From positions 558,001 to 622,000 of the forward strand of contig NZ_FOVU01000002.1 of the NCBI RefSeq assembly GCF_900115265.1: 64,000 bases of DNA, given 5' to 3'. The DNA comes from Bradyrhizobium sp. Ghvi. GTDB taxonomy: Bacteria > Pseudomonadota > Alphaproteobacteria > Rhizobiales > Xanthobacteraceae. The notes beneath the pieces are model-generated. The model did not search any database. It was not told the DNA's origin and worked only from the letters and a program-made list of their open reading frames with translations. Below are positions 35,307 to 44,272 of the stretch, piece after piece (position 1 is the first letter of the stretch; every line of letters starts with the position of its first letter). The translations under genes were made by a program, and so were the position numbers.

Positions 35307-36396
35307 GCGCAGCTCCTTCGTGCAGCGCGGTGCGTATAGCCCGGCCAGATGCCTTGTCGAAGATCGACAGCGTATCGGGCCGGAAGTCGAGCCCCACAAT
35401 CTCGCCGGTCCGGAAGGATCTGCTGCTCGGTGAGCGGGCTTTAAGCGCGCCGTAGTGCGTCGTCACCGTTACGATCTGCGTCGTCCCCAGATATTCCGTG
35501 CCATAGACTTCGCCGCGCACCATGCCGCGATCAGTGAAGCGCACGTGCTCGGGCCGCACCCCGAGCACGAGCTCGCTGTCGGTCATCGCCTCCCGCGCGG
35601 CAGGAATGGCGACATCGCGTTCGCCGAGCCGGATCGCCTCTGCGCCCGTCTGCAGGCCGCCACGGAACGGCAGGAAGTTCATCGGCGGCGAGCCGATGAA
35701 GTCGGCGACGAACAACGATGCCGGCCGGTCATAGATGTCGCGCGGACTCGCCACCTGCTCGACGACGCCATTGTTCATCACCGCGATCCTGTCCGCCATC
35801 GCCATGGCCTCGAGCTGGTCATGCGTGACGTAGACGGTCGTCGCGCCCAGGCGGTCGTGCAGAGCCCGCAGCTCGTGAATCATGGCCTCCCGCATCTCGG
35901 TGTCGAGCGCGCCGAGCGGCTCGTCCATCAGGAAACACTTCGGCTTGCGCACGATCGCGCGCCCCAGCGCGACACGCTGGCGGTCGCCGCCCGCCAGGCC
36001 GGCCACCGATCGGTCGAGCAGGTGAGAAATCCGCAGGATGCGCGCGGCTTCGACCACCCGCCGGTCACGCTCGGCCGCACCGATGCCCTCGCATTTCAGG
36101 GGGAAGCCGATGTTGCGCCGGACATTCATGTGCGGATAGAGCGCGAAAAGCTGGAACACGAAGGCGATATCGCGCGCCGACGCGCGGTTCATCGTCACGT
36201 CCTCCCCGTCGAGCCGGATGGTGCCCGACGTCGGCAGCTCCAGGCCGGCGATCATACGCAGCGTCGTGGTCTTGCCGCAGCCGGAAGGCCCCAGGAGGCA
36301 AAGGAACTGGCCGTCTTCCACCGTGAAACTGGCGGCCTTGACCGCATGAAACGCGCCGAAAGACTTGTCGAGCGCCTCGACCCTGATCTGTGCCAT
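35299..36396 (-). CDS. sugar/polyol ABC transporter ATP-binding protein with altered signature
   Basis: A 365-residue MalK/UgpC-type ATPase. Walker A is GPSGCGKTT, the Q-loop VFQLFALYPH and Walker B CFLMDEPLGALD. The ABC signature is LAGGDRQR instead of LSGGQxQR, so one composite ATP site of the ATPase pair may be weak. The C-terminal domain binds the regulatory TOBE-like fold (LGVRPEHVRFTDRG). It overlaps the other ATPase gene by eight bases and probably forms a heterodimer with it. Confidence 0.91.
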   Translation of the reverse strand: MAQIRVEALDKSFGAFHAVKAASFTVEDGQFLCLLGPSGCGKTTTLRMIAGLELPTSGTIRLDGEDVTMNRASARDIAFVFQLFALYPHMNVRRNIGFPLKCEGIGAAERDRRVVEAARILRISHLLDRSVAGLAGGDRQRVALGRAIVRKPKCFLMDEPLGALDTEMREAMIHELRALHDRLGATTVYVTHDQLEAMAMADRIAVMNNGVVEQVASPRDIYDRPASLFVADFIGSPPMNFLPFRGGLQTGAEAIRLGERDVAIPAAREAMTDSELVLGVRPEHVRFTDRGMVRGEVYGTEYLGTTQIVTVTTHYGALKARSPSSRSFRTGEIVGLDFRPDTLSIFDKASGRAIRTALHEGAAHG

Positions 36397-36402
36397 CGCG
36401 CG

Positions 36403-36615
36403 CTACTCCCGGACCTTGGACACGATGGTGAACATCACCGTGCCGAACAGGGTCGTCGCAAACGACCACGAATACAGCGTCAGCGAGAACGGCTGCATGA
36501 GCATGACCACGCCGGCGGCGATGATCATCGTTGCTGTGGCCTCAAGCGGGCCGCGGCGCAGTAGCCGGTCGGCAAGACCAGGACGCGCGATGGATGGGGT
36601 GGCGTCATTGCTCAT
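36403..36615 (-). CDS. small membrane protein of the ABC transporter operon, 70 aa
   Basis: A 70-residue protein with two likely membrane helices (ATATMIIAAGVVMLMQPFSL and TLYSWSFATTLFGTVMFTIV), and a basic N-terminus (RPGLADRLLRRGPLE). It overlaps the upstream permease gene by four bases and lies six bases before the ATPase. Small membrane proteins also occur in rhizobial glycerol-type ABC operons; it may be an accessory subunit (inference). Confidence 0.8.
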   Translation of the reverse strand: MSNDATPSIARPGLADRLLRRGPLEATATMIIAAGVVMLMQPFSLTLYSWSFATTLFGTVMFTIVSKVRE

Positions 36616-37565
36616 TTGCGGACGGCTCCAAAGGTGATGCCACGCAGCAGGTGCTTGCGAAGCAGGACCGTGAACACCACGATCGGCACCAGGAACAGGG
36701 TCGTGCCGGCCGCTACCGCCGGCCAGTCCTGTCCGCCCTCCCCGATGATAATCGGAATGAAGGGCGGCGCCGTCTGGGCGTTGCCGGAGGTGAGAAGCAC
36801 CGCGAAGGCGTATTCGTTCCAGGCGAAGATCAGGCAGAAGATCGCCGTCGCGGCGATTCCCGTCGTCGCCTGCGGCAGCACCACCTTCACGAAGGCCTGG
36901 AAGCGAGTATAGCCGTCGATCATCGCCGCTTCCTCGTACTCGCGCGGGATTTCGTCGATGAATCCCTTCAGCAGCCAGACCGCGAGCGAGACGTTGACCG
37001 AGGTGTAGAGCAGGATCATCCCGAGCCTTGTGTCCGACAGGCCGATCGTGCGGTACATCAGATAGATCGGAATCGCGACCGCGATCGGCGGCATCATCCT
37101 GGTCGATAGAATGAAGAACAGCAGGTCGTCCTTCAGCGGCACGCGGAAGCGCGAGAATCCGTAGGCCGACAGGGTGCCAAGCGCGACGGCGAGCACGGTC
37201 GAGCCGAACGCGATGATCAACGAATTGACGAAGCGCGGCACATAGTTCGAGGGACCTGCGACCACCATGTTGCGTTCGCGCGCGATGCTGTCGCAGAGAC
37301 CTTGCGGCGGTCCCAGCGAGCGGATGAATTCCGGCGTCTGGCGCGAGCGCGTCGTGAACAGGTTGCAGAAGCCTTCGAGCGACGGCTTGAACATCACCTT
37401 GGGCGGATAGGAGATCGCATCGTCAGGCGACTTGAACGCGGTGAGCATGATCCAGACCAGCGGGATCATGGTGATGATGGCGTAGAGCACGACCAGGGAG
37501 CCGGCAAAGCGCCGTGTCGTTGCCGACGGTTCGACGACCGAATGGGCTGTGGTGGCTGAGGTCAT
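36612..37565 (-). CDS. ABC transporter permease (MalG-like)
   Basis: A 317-residue permease from ATG 37565 (MTSATTAHSVVEPS); the start overlaps the preceding gene in an ATGA arrangement, so the longer frame to 37847 is rejected. It has six membrane segments and the cytoplasmic EAA loop EYEEAAMIDGYTRFQAFVKV that docks an ATPase. Between helices 1 and 2 lies a large periplasmic loop (FCNLFTTRSRQTPEFIRSLG). It pairs with the next permease. Confidence 0.92.
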   Translation of the reverse strand: MTSATTAHSVVEPSATTRRFAGSLVVLYAIITMIPLVWIMLTAFKSPDDAISYPPKVMFKPSLEGFCNLFTTRSRQTPEFIRSLGPPQGLCDSIARERNMVVAGPSNYVPRFVNSLIIAFGSTVLAVALGTLSAYGFSRFRVPLKDDLLFFILSTRMMPPIAVAIPIYLMYRTIGLSDTRLGMILLYTSVNVSLAVWLLKGFIDEIPREYEEAAMIDGYTRFQAFVKVVLPQATTGIAATAIFCLIFAWNEYAFAVLLTSGNAQTAPPFIPIIIGEGGQDWPAVAAGTTLFLVPIVVFTVLLRKHLLRGITFGAVRK

Positions 37566-38521
37566 CGGCTTTTCACCTTGTTCAGCGCCTTCACATAGAT
37601 GTTGGCGAGGCCAAAGACCGTCACGAACAGGATGATCGCGAAGGCCGAGGAATATCCGGTGCGCCAGCTTTCGAACGCCGCGCGCTTGAGCGTGATCGAG
37701 GCAACTTCCGTGGTCGATCCCGGCCCGCCGCCGGTGAGCAGGTTGACCATGTCGAACATCTTGAAATTCTCGATGCCGCGAAACAGTACCGCCAACATGA
37801 TGAACGGCAGCGCCATCGGCAGCGTGATCGACCAGAACTGCCGCCACTTCGATGCGCGATCGACCTCTGCCGCCTCGTAGATGTAATCAGGGATCGAACG
37901 CAGGCCGGCCAGACAAATCAGCATCACGTAAGGAGTCCACATCCAGGCATCGACGATGACGATGGCCCAGGGGCTCAGCGTGACGTCGCCCAGCATCTGG
38001 AAGGAAGACGCGGGACGCCCGGTGAAGAAGGCGACGACGTAATTGAACAGTCCGATCTGGGGCTGGTACAGGAACGTCCAGAAATTGCCGACGACGGCGG
38101 GCGACAGCATCATGGGCAGCAGGATGATCGTGGTCCACATGCCGTGGCCGCGGAACTTCTTGTCGATGAGATAGGCTAGGCCAAATCCGAGCACGGTCTC
38201 GATCACCACCGTCCAGATGACGAAATGCGCGGTCACCTGCATCGCCGCCCAGATGTCCGGGTCAGTCAGGATCGACTGGTACCAGTCGGCGCCCAGCCAG
38301 ATCATCGGGACGTTGGCCCGGTTGGCACGGTAGTTGGTGAACGACAGATAGATCGTCCAGAGCAACGGGAAGATGTTGATCGCCAGCAGCAGCACGATCG
38401 TCGGCGTGATGAAGAGCCAGGCGAGCGCCCTGTCCGACAGGCCCCGGATACGACGCGCGACGCCTGGCCGGACCATGACGGCTCGATAAGTGATGCGCGA
38501 AGAGGCACTCAATTCGTTCAT
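37562..38521 (-). CDS. ABC transporter permease (MalF-like)
   Basis: About 319 residues from MNELSASSRITYRAVMVRPG. Hydrophobic segments begin at LAWLFITPTIVLLLAINIFP. The EAA-type loop is DYIYEAAEVDRASKWRQFWS, and IENFKMFDMVNLLTGGGPGS is typical of sugar permeases. The start is uncertain: upstream frame sequence to 38623 is non-homologous, and the ribosome binding site is weak. It lies about 100 bases after the binding-protein gene. Confidence 0.9.
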   Translation of the reverse strand: MNELSASSRITYRAVMVRPGVARRIRGLSDRALAWLFITPTIVLLLAINIFPLLWTIYLSFTNYRANRANVPMIWLGADWYQSILTDPDIWAAMQVTAHFVIWTVVIETVLGFGLAYLIDKKFRGHGMWTTIILLPMMLSPAVVGNFWTFLYQPQIGLFNYVVAFFTGRPASSFQMLGDVTLSPWAIVIVDAWMWTPYVMLICLAGLRSIPDYIYEAAEVDRASKWRQFWSITLPMALPFIMLAVLFRGIENFKMFDMVNLLTGGGPGSTTEVASITLKRAAFESWRTGYSSAFAIILFVTVFGLANIYVKALNKVKSR

Positions 38522-38624
38522 TGCTCTGGCCGATCCTGGCACCCGGGCCGTCGCCTGGCGACAGATCCCGGTCATCTCGAAGGAAAGCCTGGAGCGCGAG
38601 CGCACGCGCTCCAGGCAGCTCACA

Positions 38625-39971
38625 TCAGAACTTCTTGCCTTCTTCCTTGAAGATCGCCTTCCAGTCCTTCACCAGACCGTCCAGCGCTTCCTGGGCGGTG
38701 CCCTTATCGGCCACCACATAGTCATGCACGCGCTTCTGCTCGGCTTGCAGCAGCTGGGCGTAGGACGGCTCGGCCCAGAAGTCGACGACCATTCCCATCG
38801 ACTGCAGGAACTCCTTGGCGAAGGGCGCGCTACCAGGGAAGCTCGGGTCGTTCAGCACGGACTTGGCGCAGGAATAGCCGCCGAGCGCCCACCACTTCTT
38901 CTGGACGTCGCCGCCGGAGAACCACTTGATGTATTGCAGCGCTTCGGCCTGGTTCTTCGAGTAGGAGACCACCGATATGCCCTGCCCGCCCAGCTGCGTC
39001 GCCTGTGCGGCGGGACCTGCCGGATTGACGAAGAAGCCGATCTTGTCGCCGCCGACATTCGGGTCCTTGTAGAGGCCCGGGAAGAAGGCGAAGAAGTTCA
39101 TCTGCAACGCGACCTGGCCGGACTTGAAGGCGTCAAGCCCCTCCGACATGTAGGAATTGGAGGCGCCAGGCGGCGTGCAGCACTTGTAGAGCTCCTTGTA
39201 AGCCTCGAGCCCCTTCACCGCGCTGGCTGAGTTCACGAACCCGTCCATCGCATAGGGCTTCTTCGGATCATCGTACTTGAAGCCGTAGTCGTAGAGATAG
39301 TTCGAGACACCCATGGTGATGCCTTCGGAACCACGCTCGGTATAGATCGAGGCGCCATAGACCTTCTTGCCGTCGATCTCGCGGCCCTGGAAGAATTGCG
39401 CGATGTCCTTGAGCTCATCGAGCGTCTTCGGCACCGCGATATCGCGGCCGTACTTGGCCTTGAAGTCCTTCTGCACGTCCGGTCGCGCGAACCAGTCCTT
39501 GCGATAGGTCCAGCCCACCGCATCGCCCATTGCCGGCAGCGCCCAATAGTTCGGCGTGTTCTTCGGCCACTCGGAATAGCCGACCACCGTCGCCGGCATG
39601 TAGTCGTCCATGCTGATTCCTTCCTTCTTGAAGAAATCGTTGAGCTTGACGTACTGGCCGTTCTCCGCGGCACCGCCGATCCATTGTGAATCGCCGATGA
39701 TGAGATCGCACAACGACCCGTGCGAATTGAGTTCGTTCAGGAAGCGATCGGCGTAATTGGTCCACGGCACGAATTCGAACTTCATACCGATACCCGATTT
39801 GGCGGTGAAGTCCTTCGACAATTCGACCAGCGCGTTGGCCGGGTCCCATGCGGCCCAGCACAGCGTGATGGTCTTGCCCTGTGCCTGCGCGGGAGTGATG
39901 CCCGCTCCGACACCGAGCGCGGCGCTGACGGCCCCGCAAGCCACTACAAGCGTCTTCATTGTCCGTTTCAT
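38625..39971 (-). CDS. ABC transporter extracellular solute-binding protein
   Basis: A 448-residue periplasmic protein from ATG 39971, which follows GGAGGGAACGTGCA. A Sec signal peptide (MKRTMKTLVVACGAVSAALG, cleavage after AQA) precedes the mature TITLCWAAWDPANALVELSK. It belongs to the family 1 sugar/polyol-binding group (NYWALPAMGDAVGWTYRKDW, SYSKNQAEALQYIKWFSGGD). It is the first gene of the 12-gene operon. The ligand is not determined by sequence; the linked DHA kinase suggests a C3 ketose, glycerol or a compound broken down to dihydroxyacetone (inference). Confidence 0.93.
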   Translation of the reverse strand: MKRTMKTLVVACGAVSAALGVGAGITPAQAQGKTITLCWAAWDPANALVELSKDFTAKSGIGMKFEFVPWTNYADRFLNELNSHGSLCDLIIGDSQWIGGAAENGQYVKLNDFFKKEGISMDDYMPATVVGYSEWPKNTPNYWALPAMGDAVGWTYRKDWFARPDVQKDFKAKYGRDIAVPKTLDELKDIAQFFQGREIDGKKVYGASIYTERGSEGITMGVSNYLYDYGFKYDDPKKPYAMDGFVNSASAVKGLEAYKELYKCCTPPGASNSYMSEGLDAFKSGQVALQMNFFAFFPGLYKDPNVGGDKIGFFVNPAGPAAQATQLGGQGISVVSYSKNQAEALQYIKWFSGGDVQKKWWALGGYSCAKSVLNDPSFPGSAPFAKEFLQSMGMVVDFWAEPSYAQLLQAEQKRVHDYVVADKGTAQEALDGLVKDWKAIFKEEGKKF

Positions 39972-40071
39972 TGCACGTTCCCTCCGAGTGGACCGGCCAT
40001 CGACATGGCGCGGCGTTCCTACCCGCCCGAATGCTTCGAGCAGAGCGACACAGTCCGTGACGAGCTGAATA

Positions 40072-40155
40072 ACTAAACTAGCGTTTCCTCGCGCCACCCG
40101 GATTCTATAGGCCCGGCAGGCTCGATTTGTTTAGTAATGCACGATTTACTAAACA
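40072..40155 (-). promoter_or_regulatory. inverted-repeat operator upstream of the ABC/dha operon
   Basis: TGTTTAGTAA (40128-40137) and its perfect complement TTACTAAACA (40146-40155) are separated by eight bases. A third half site, ACTAAAC, lies at 40072-40078. The sites are about 100-185 bases before the binding-protein start, in the only sizeable gap (39972-40295) of the operon's upstream region. This is a likely operator for the operon. I see no other gene in that gap. Confidence 0.6.
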
Positions 40156-40295
40156 TTGCAAGCGCAGTTTGGGTCAGAGGAACGTCAAGTCGCCGTTGGC
40201 CTAGGGCTGCGGCCAGCCGCCGGGTTGAAGCACCCGCAGACCATCGGCTGCGGCAGGCAGTTCCGCTTGTCTCATTGTGCCAAAGCTGTCTGCAA

Positions 40296-41474
40296 TCAGC
40301 GCGGTTTTAGCAGCTCACGCGCCACGATCAGCTTCTGGACCTCGGTCGCGCCCTCGTAAATGCGGAGTGCGCGGATTTCGCGATAGAGGCTTTCGACGAT
40401 TTCACCCTTGCGTACGCCGCGACCGCCGAACATCTGCACGGCGCGGTCGATGACGCGCTGTGCGGTCTCAGTTGCAGTCAGCTTCGCCATGGCAGCCTCA
40501 CGCGTCGTCGGCAGTTTCTGGACATCGCGGCGCCAGGCAGCGCGGTAAGTCAGCAATGCAGCGGCGTCGACCTCAGTCGCCATGTCGCCAAGCGCGGCCT
40601 GGGTCAGCTGAAGATCGCTCAAGGTCGCCCCGAACATGTGCCGGCTCTTCGCATGCCACAACGCTTCGTCAAGTGCGCGCCGGGCAAAGCCAAGGGCGGC
40701 CGCGGCGACCGACGCACGAAAGATGTCCAGCGTCTGCATCGCGAGCTTGAACCCGCCACCGGGTGCGCCGAGGCGGCGGCTTGCCGGAATGCGGCAGCTC
40801 GTGAAACGCAGCGTCGCCAGCGGATGCGGAGCGACGACATCGATGCGCTCGGCAATGCTGAAGCCGGGATCATCGGGAAAGATGACGAAGGCCGAGATGC
40901 CACGCGCGCCGGGCGCCTCGCCGGTTCGTACAAACAGCGTATAGACGTCGGCAATGCCGCCGTTCGATATCCAGGTCTTCTCGCCGTCGATGACGTAGTC
41001 GTCGCCGTCGGCCCGTGCCGTACAAGACATCGCCGCCACGTCCGATCCTGCTTCCTTCTCGGACAACGCGAAGGCTGCGAGCCATTCGCCGGAGCGAACT
41101 TTCGGCAGCACCGCCTGGCGCAGCTCCGCGGATCCGCCGAGCGCGATCGCGCCGGAGCCGAGCCCCTGCATGGCGAAAGCGAAATCGGCAAGGCCGTCGG
41201 CATAGGCAAGCGATTCCCGCGACAGGCAGATCGAGCGGGAATCGATCGTCGCCGCATCGCCATCGGGCGCCGCGACCGCGCAATCGAGCAGCCCCGCCCT
41301 GCCCATCGCGCGCACCAGCTTGCGGCAGGTGCCGTCGACATCGTTGTGATCGGCCTCGTCGAGAGCGCCCGATTGCACGAAGCGGTCGAGCGCCGCGCCG
41401 ATCGCTTGATGGCGCGGCTCGAAGAACGGCCAGTCGAGCCATTCGCGCCGGATGACCTTCGCAGTAGAGCTCAT
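40296..41474 (-). CDS. acyl-CoA dehydrogenase family protein
   Basis: A 392-residue FAD flavoenzyme. The seen blocks are [16 protein letters not shown], the FAD-binding [36 protein letters not shown] and the final [18 protein letters not shown] with the catalytic Glu of the YEGATE type. It oxidises an acyl-CoA at C2-C3. The substrate is unknown; with an ALDH7-like enzyme upstream, glutaryl-CoA or a related C5-C6 CoA ester is possible but unproven. AGGAGGGATCAG precedes the start. It is the last gene of the nine-gene operon. Confidence 0.9.
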   Translation of the reverse strand: MSSTAKVIRREWLDWPFFEPRHQAIGAALDRFVQSGALDEADHNDVDGTCRKLVRAMGRAGLLDCAVAAPDGDAATIDSRSICLSRESLAYADGLADFAFAMQGLGSGAIALGGSAELRQAVLPKVRSGEWLAAFALSEKEAGSDVAAMSCTARADGDDYVIDGEKTWISNGGIADVYTLFVRTGEAPGARGISAFVIFPDDPGFSIAERIDVVAPHPLATLRFTSCRIPASRRLGAPGGGFKLAMQTLDIFRASVAAAALGFARRALDEALWHAKSRHMFGATLSDLQLTQAALGDMATEVDAAALLTYRAAWRRDVQKLPTTREAAMAKLTATETAQRVIDRAVQMFGGRGVRKGEIVESLYREIRALRIYEGATEVQKLIVARELLKPR

Positions 41475-41516
41475 CTGATCCCTCCTTCGCTCGCTGCGCG
41501 CGCCAGCCCTAATTCG

Positions 41517-43082
41517 TCACAGCACGTCGAACTTGACACCCTGTGCCAGCGGGAGGGTGCGACCGTAATTGATGGTGTTGGTCACGCGCCGCATGTAGGC
41601 CTTCCAGGCATCGGAGCCGGACTCGCGTCCGCCGCCGGTCTCCTTCTCGCCGCCGAATGCGCCCCCAATCTCCGCGCCGGATGGGCCAATGTTGACGTTG
41701 GCAATGCCGCAGTCGGAGCCACGGGCCGACAGAAAAGTTTCCGCCTCGCGAAGGTCGTTGGTGAAGATCGAGGACGACAGTCCCTGCGGGACGGCATTGT
41801 GCAGCTCGAGCACGGAATCGAAATCGCGATATTTCATCACGTAAAGGATCGGCGCGAAGGTCTCGTGCTCGACGGGTCCTGTCTGCGCCGGCATCTCGAT
41901 CAAAGCAGGTCTGACGTAGTGAGCATTGGAGGCGCCTTCGACGACGATCCGTTCGCCGCCATGGACTTTTCCACCAGCCGCCCTAGCGGCTTCGAGTGCA
42001 TTCTGCATCGCGCCATAGGCCCCGGCATCGATCAACGGACCCACCAGCGTACCGGTCTCCAGCGGCGAACCGATGGTCACGGATGCATAGGCCTGCTTGA
42101 GCCGTGGCATGAAGCTGTCATACACGCTTTCGTGGACAAAGAGACGGCGCAACGTGGTGCAGCGCTGCCCGGCCGTTCCCATCGCGGCAAAGGCAACGCC
42201 CCGCAGCGTCAAGTCGAGGTCCGCCGTTGGCGCGATGATCGCGGCGTTGTTGCCACCGAGCTCGAGCAGTGCGCGCGCGAAGCGCTTGGCGAGTCTCGGA
42301 CCGACCGCGCGGCCCATCGCCGTCGAGCCGGTGGCCGAGACCAGCGGGACCTTGGGATGATCGACGAGCGCCTCCCCCACCTCGCGGCCACCGAGCAGCA
42401 CCGCTGCAAGCCCCTGCGGCGCGCCGCCACCGGCCTCATTGAAGCGCTCGAGCGCGCGCTCGAACAGAGCGTGCGTTGCAAGCGCGGTCAGCGGCGTCTT
42501 CTCCGACGGCTTCCAGACGAGACTGTTGCCGCACACGAGCGCCAGGGCTGCGTTCCAAGCCCATACGGCGACCGGAAAATTGAACGCCGAGATGATGCCG
42601 GTGACCCCGAGCGGATGCCAGCTTTCCATCATGCGATGCTCGCCACGCTCGGTCGCGATCGTCAGGCCGTAGAGCTGGCGAGACAGACCGACTGCGAAAT
42701 CGCAAATGTCGATCATTTCCTGAACCTCACCCAGCCCCTCGGAGACGATCTTGCCAACCTCGATCGACACCAGTCGGCCCAAAGCTTCCTTGCTGGCGCG
42801 CAGCTCCTCGCCGAACAGGCGCACGAACTCGCCGCGCTTTGGCGGCGGCACCAACCTCCAGGCAAGGAACGCCGCGTGCGCCTGTTCGATCACGCCGGCG
42901 GCCTCGGCCGCGCCGATCGCCGTAACCCGGCCGATGATCTCGCCAGTGATCGGCGTACGAACCACGATGGCACCCTCGGTATATTCGGAGCGGCGGGCGC
43001 CGAGCGCGGCGAGGAGCCTGTCGACTTCGCCGGCAAGATCGGGATTGGCGGTATGAATGGTCGGTGCGGACTTGACGGACAT
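41517..43082 (-). CDS. ALDH7-like aldehyde dehydrogenase
   Basis: A 521-residue NAD-dependent aldehyde dehydrogenase. The catalytic Cys lies in GTAGQRCTTLRRLFVHESVY and the general-base Glu in LLELGGNNAAIIAPTADLDL. The substrate-pocket blocks PSGAEIGGAFGGEKETGGGR and SGSDAWKAYMRRVTNTINYG are characteristic of the antiquitin/ALDH7 group, which oxidises 2-aminoadipate semialdehyde (piperideine-6-carboxylate). The precise substrate here is inferred only. It lies 28 bases from the FMN oxidase gene and 42 bases from the acyl-CoA dehydrogenase gene. Confidence 0.93.
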   Translation of the reverse strand: MSVKSAPTIHTANPDLAGEVDRLLAALGARRSEYTEGAIVVRTPITGEIIGRVTAIGAAEAAGVIEQAHAAFLAWRLVPPPKRGEFVRLFGEELRASKEALGRLVSIEVGKIVSEGLGEVQEMIDICDFAVGLSRQLYGLTIATERGEHRMMESWHPLGVTGIISAFNFPVAVWAWNAALALVCGNSLVWKPSEKTPLTALATHALFERALERFNEAGGGAPQGLAAVLLGGREVGEALVDHPKVPLVSATGSTAMGRAVGPRLAKRFARALLELGGNNAAIIAPTADLDLTLRGVAFAAMGTAGQRCTTLRRLFVHESVYDSFMPRLKQAYASVTIGSPLETGTLVGPLIDAGAYGAMQNALEAARAAGGKVHGGERIVVEGASNAHYVRPALIEMPAQTGPVEHETFAPILYVMKYRDFDSVLELHNAVPQGLSSSIFTNDLREAETFLSARGSDCGIANVNIGPSGAEIGGAFGGEKETGGGRESGSDAWKAYMRRVTNTINYGRTLPLAQGVKFDVL

Positions 43083-43110
43083 GGTAATTTTCCAAATGTT
43101 GGAGTGGATC

Positions 43111-44265
43111 TCAGTTCCGTTCGTTCACGCGCACTTCCCGCAAGGCCGGAACGCGATGCGCTCCCAGGAAGGCCATGGCGGTATCCATCTCGCGCAGGAC
43201 CATGCGCAGGACGGCTTCGGCGCCCGCCTCTCCCCCGGCCGCAAGACCCCACAGCGGCAAACGTCCGAGAAGCACGGCTTCCGCGCCTAACGCAAGATAT
43301 TTCAGGACGTCGGTGCCGCGCCTGACGCCGCTGTCGGCCAGAATCGCCAGGCGGCCCTTCACGGCATCGACAATCGCCGGAATGCAGTCTGCAGGCACAG
43401 GCAGACAGTCCAGATTGCGTCCACCATGGACCGAGACCACGATGCCATCAGCGCCGATCTCGACCGCCTTTTCCGCATCCTCCACTGCGAGTACGCCCTT
43501 GATGGTGAGCTTGCCCGGCCAGATCTCGCGCAGCCAGCGCATGTCGTCCCAGCTCAGGCGCGGTTCGAGCCGGACAGCCTCCGCAATATCGGCGCGAGTA
43601 ATGGCGGTGCGGAACGCCTCCGGATAGTGGCCGTAAGTCGGCATGCCCTCGCCGACGAGATAACGCGCAAGGACCCCAAACACCCATCTGGGATGCAGCG
43701 CCACATCGACCACGCTGCGCGGCCGCGGCTTGAAGGGAATCCCGAAACCGTTGCGTTCATTATACTCCCGGTTCGGCGATACCGGCGTATCGACTGTGAC
43801 GAGCAGATTGTCGCAGCCGCAAGCGCTCGCGCGCTCCAGGAGGCGCCCGGTCAAGGCGCGATCGCGCCAGACATAGAGCTGGAACCAGAGCAAGGCATCC
43901 GGCGCGCCGCGCCGGACAGTCTCCACGGTCGTGACCGATTGCGTCGAGATGCAGACGGGAATGCCGACGCGGGAGGCCGCGCGCGCGAGCTTGGTCTCCC
44001 CATCATGGGCAACGAGGCCGGCGAGCGCCGTCGGTGCGACGGCGAGCGGCGCGGCCATCTGTCGGCCAAGAAGCGTTGTATCGAGATCGCGGCTTTCATG
44101 CCCTGTCAGCACCGCGGGCAGCAGCGTAATGGCGTCGAGCGAGGCGCGCAGGCGCCGCAGCGCGGCCTCGTCTTCCGTGCCGCGATCGATGTACTCGAAC
44201 AGTCCGCGCGGCAGGAACTGGCGCGCACGCTCGCGATAGTCGCTGGCATTGAGCAGGATCGGCAT
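43111..44265 (-). CDS. FMN-dependent alpha-hydroxyacid oxidase/dehydrogenase
   Basis: A 384-residue TIM-barrel flavoprotein of the LldD/glycolate oxidase family, from MPILLNASDYRERARQFLPR. FMN and active-site features are AAPLAVAPTALAGLV, the catalytic His-Arg pair in VVSVHGGRNLDCLP, and LAILADSGVRRGTDVLKYLA. It oxidises an L-2-hydroxyacid to the 2-oxoacid. The substrate is unknown (lactate, mandelate or a larger hydroxyacid). The stop of IclR is seven bases upstream, showing tight operon packing. An earlier frame start (44355) is rejected. Confidence 0.92.
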   Translation of the reverse strand: MPILLNASDYRERARQFLPRGLFEYIDRGTEDEAALRRLRASLDAITLLPAVLTGHESRDLDTTLLGRQMAAPLAVAPTALAGLVAHDGETKLARAASRVGIPVCISTQSVTTVETVRRGAPDALLWFQLYVWRDRALTGRLLERASACGCDNLLVTVDTPVSPNREYNERNGFGIPFKPRPRSVVDVALHPRWVFGVLARYLVGEGMPTYGHYPEAFRTAITRADIAEAVRLEPRLSWDDMRWLREIWPGKLTIKGVLAVEDAEKAVEIGADGIVVSVHGGRNLDCLPVPADCIPAIVDAVKGRLAILADSGVRRGTDVLKYLALGAEAVLLGRLPLWGLAAGGEAGAEAVLRMVLREMDTAMAFLGAHRVPALREVRVNERN

Positions 44266-44272
44266 CGGCGCG

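Noticed and set aside
40638..43325. 895-codon open frame on the plus strand opposite the acyl-CoA dehydrogenase and ALDH genes
   Set aside because: It is a shadow of high-GC codon usage on the opposite strand; the composition is Arg/Asp/His-rich without family motifs, while the minus-strand genes are unambiguous.
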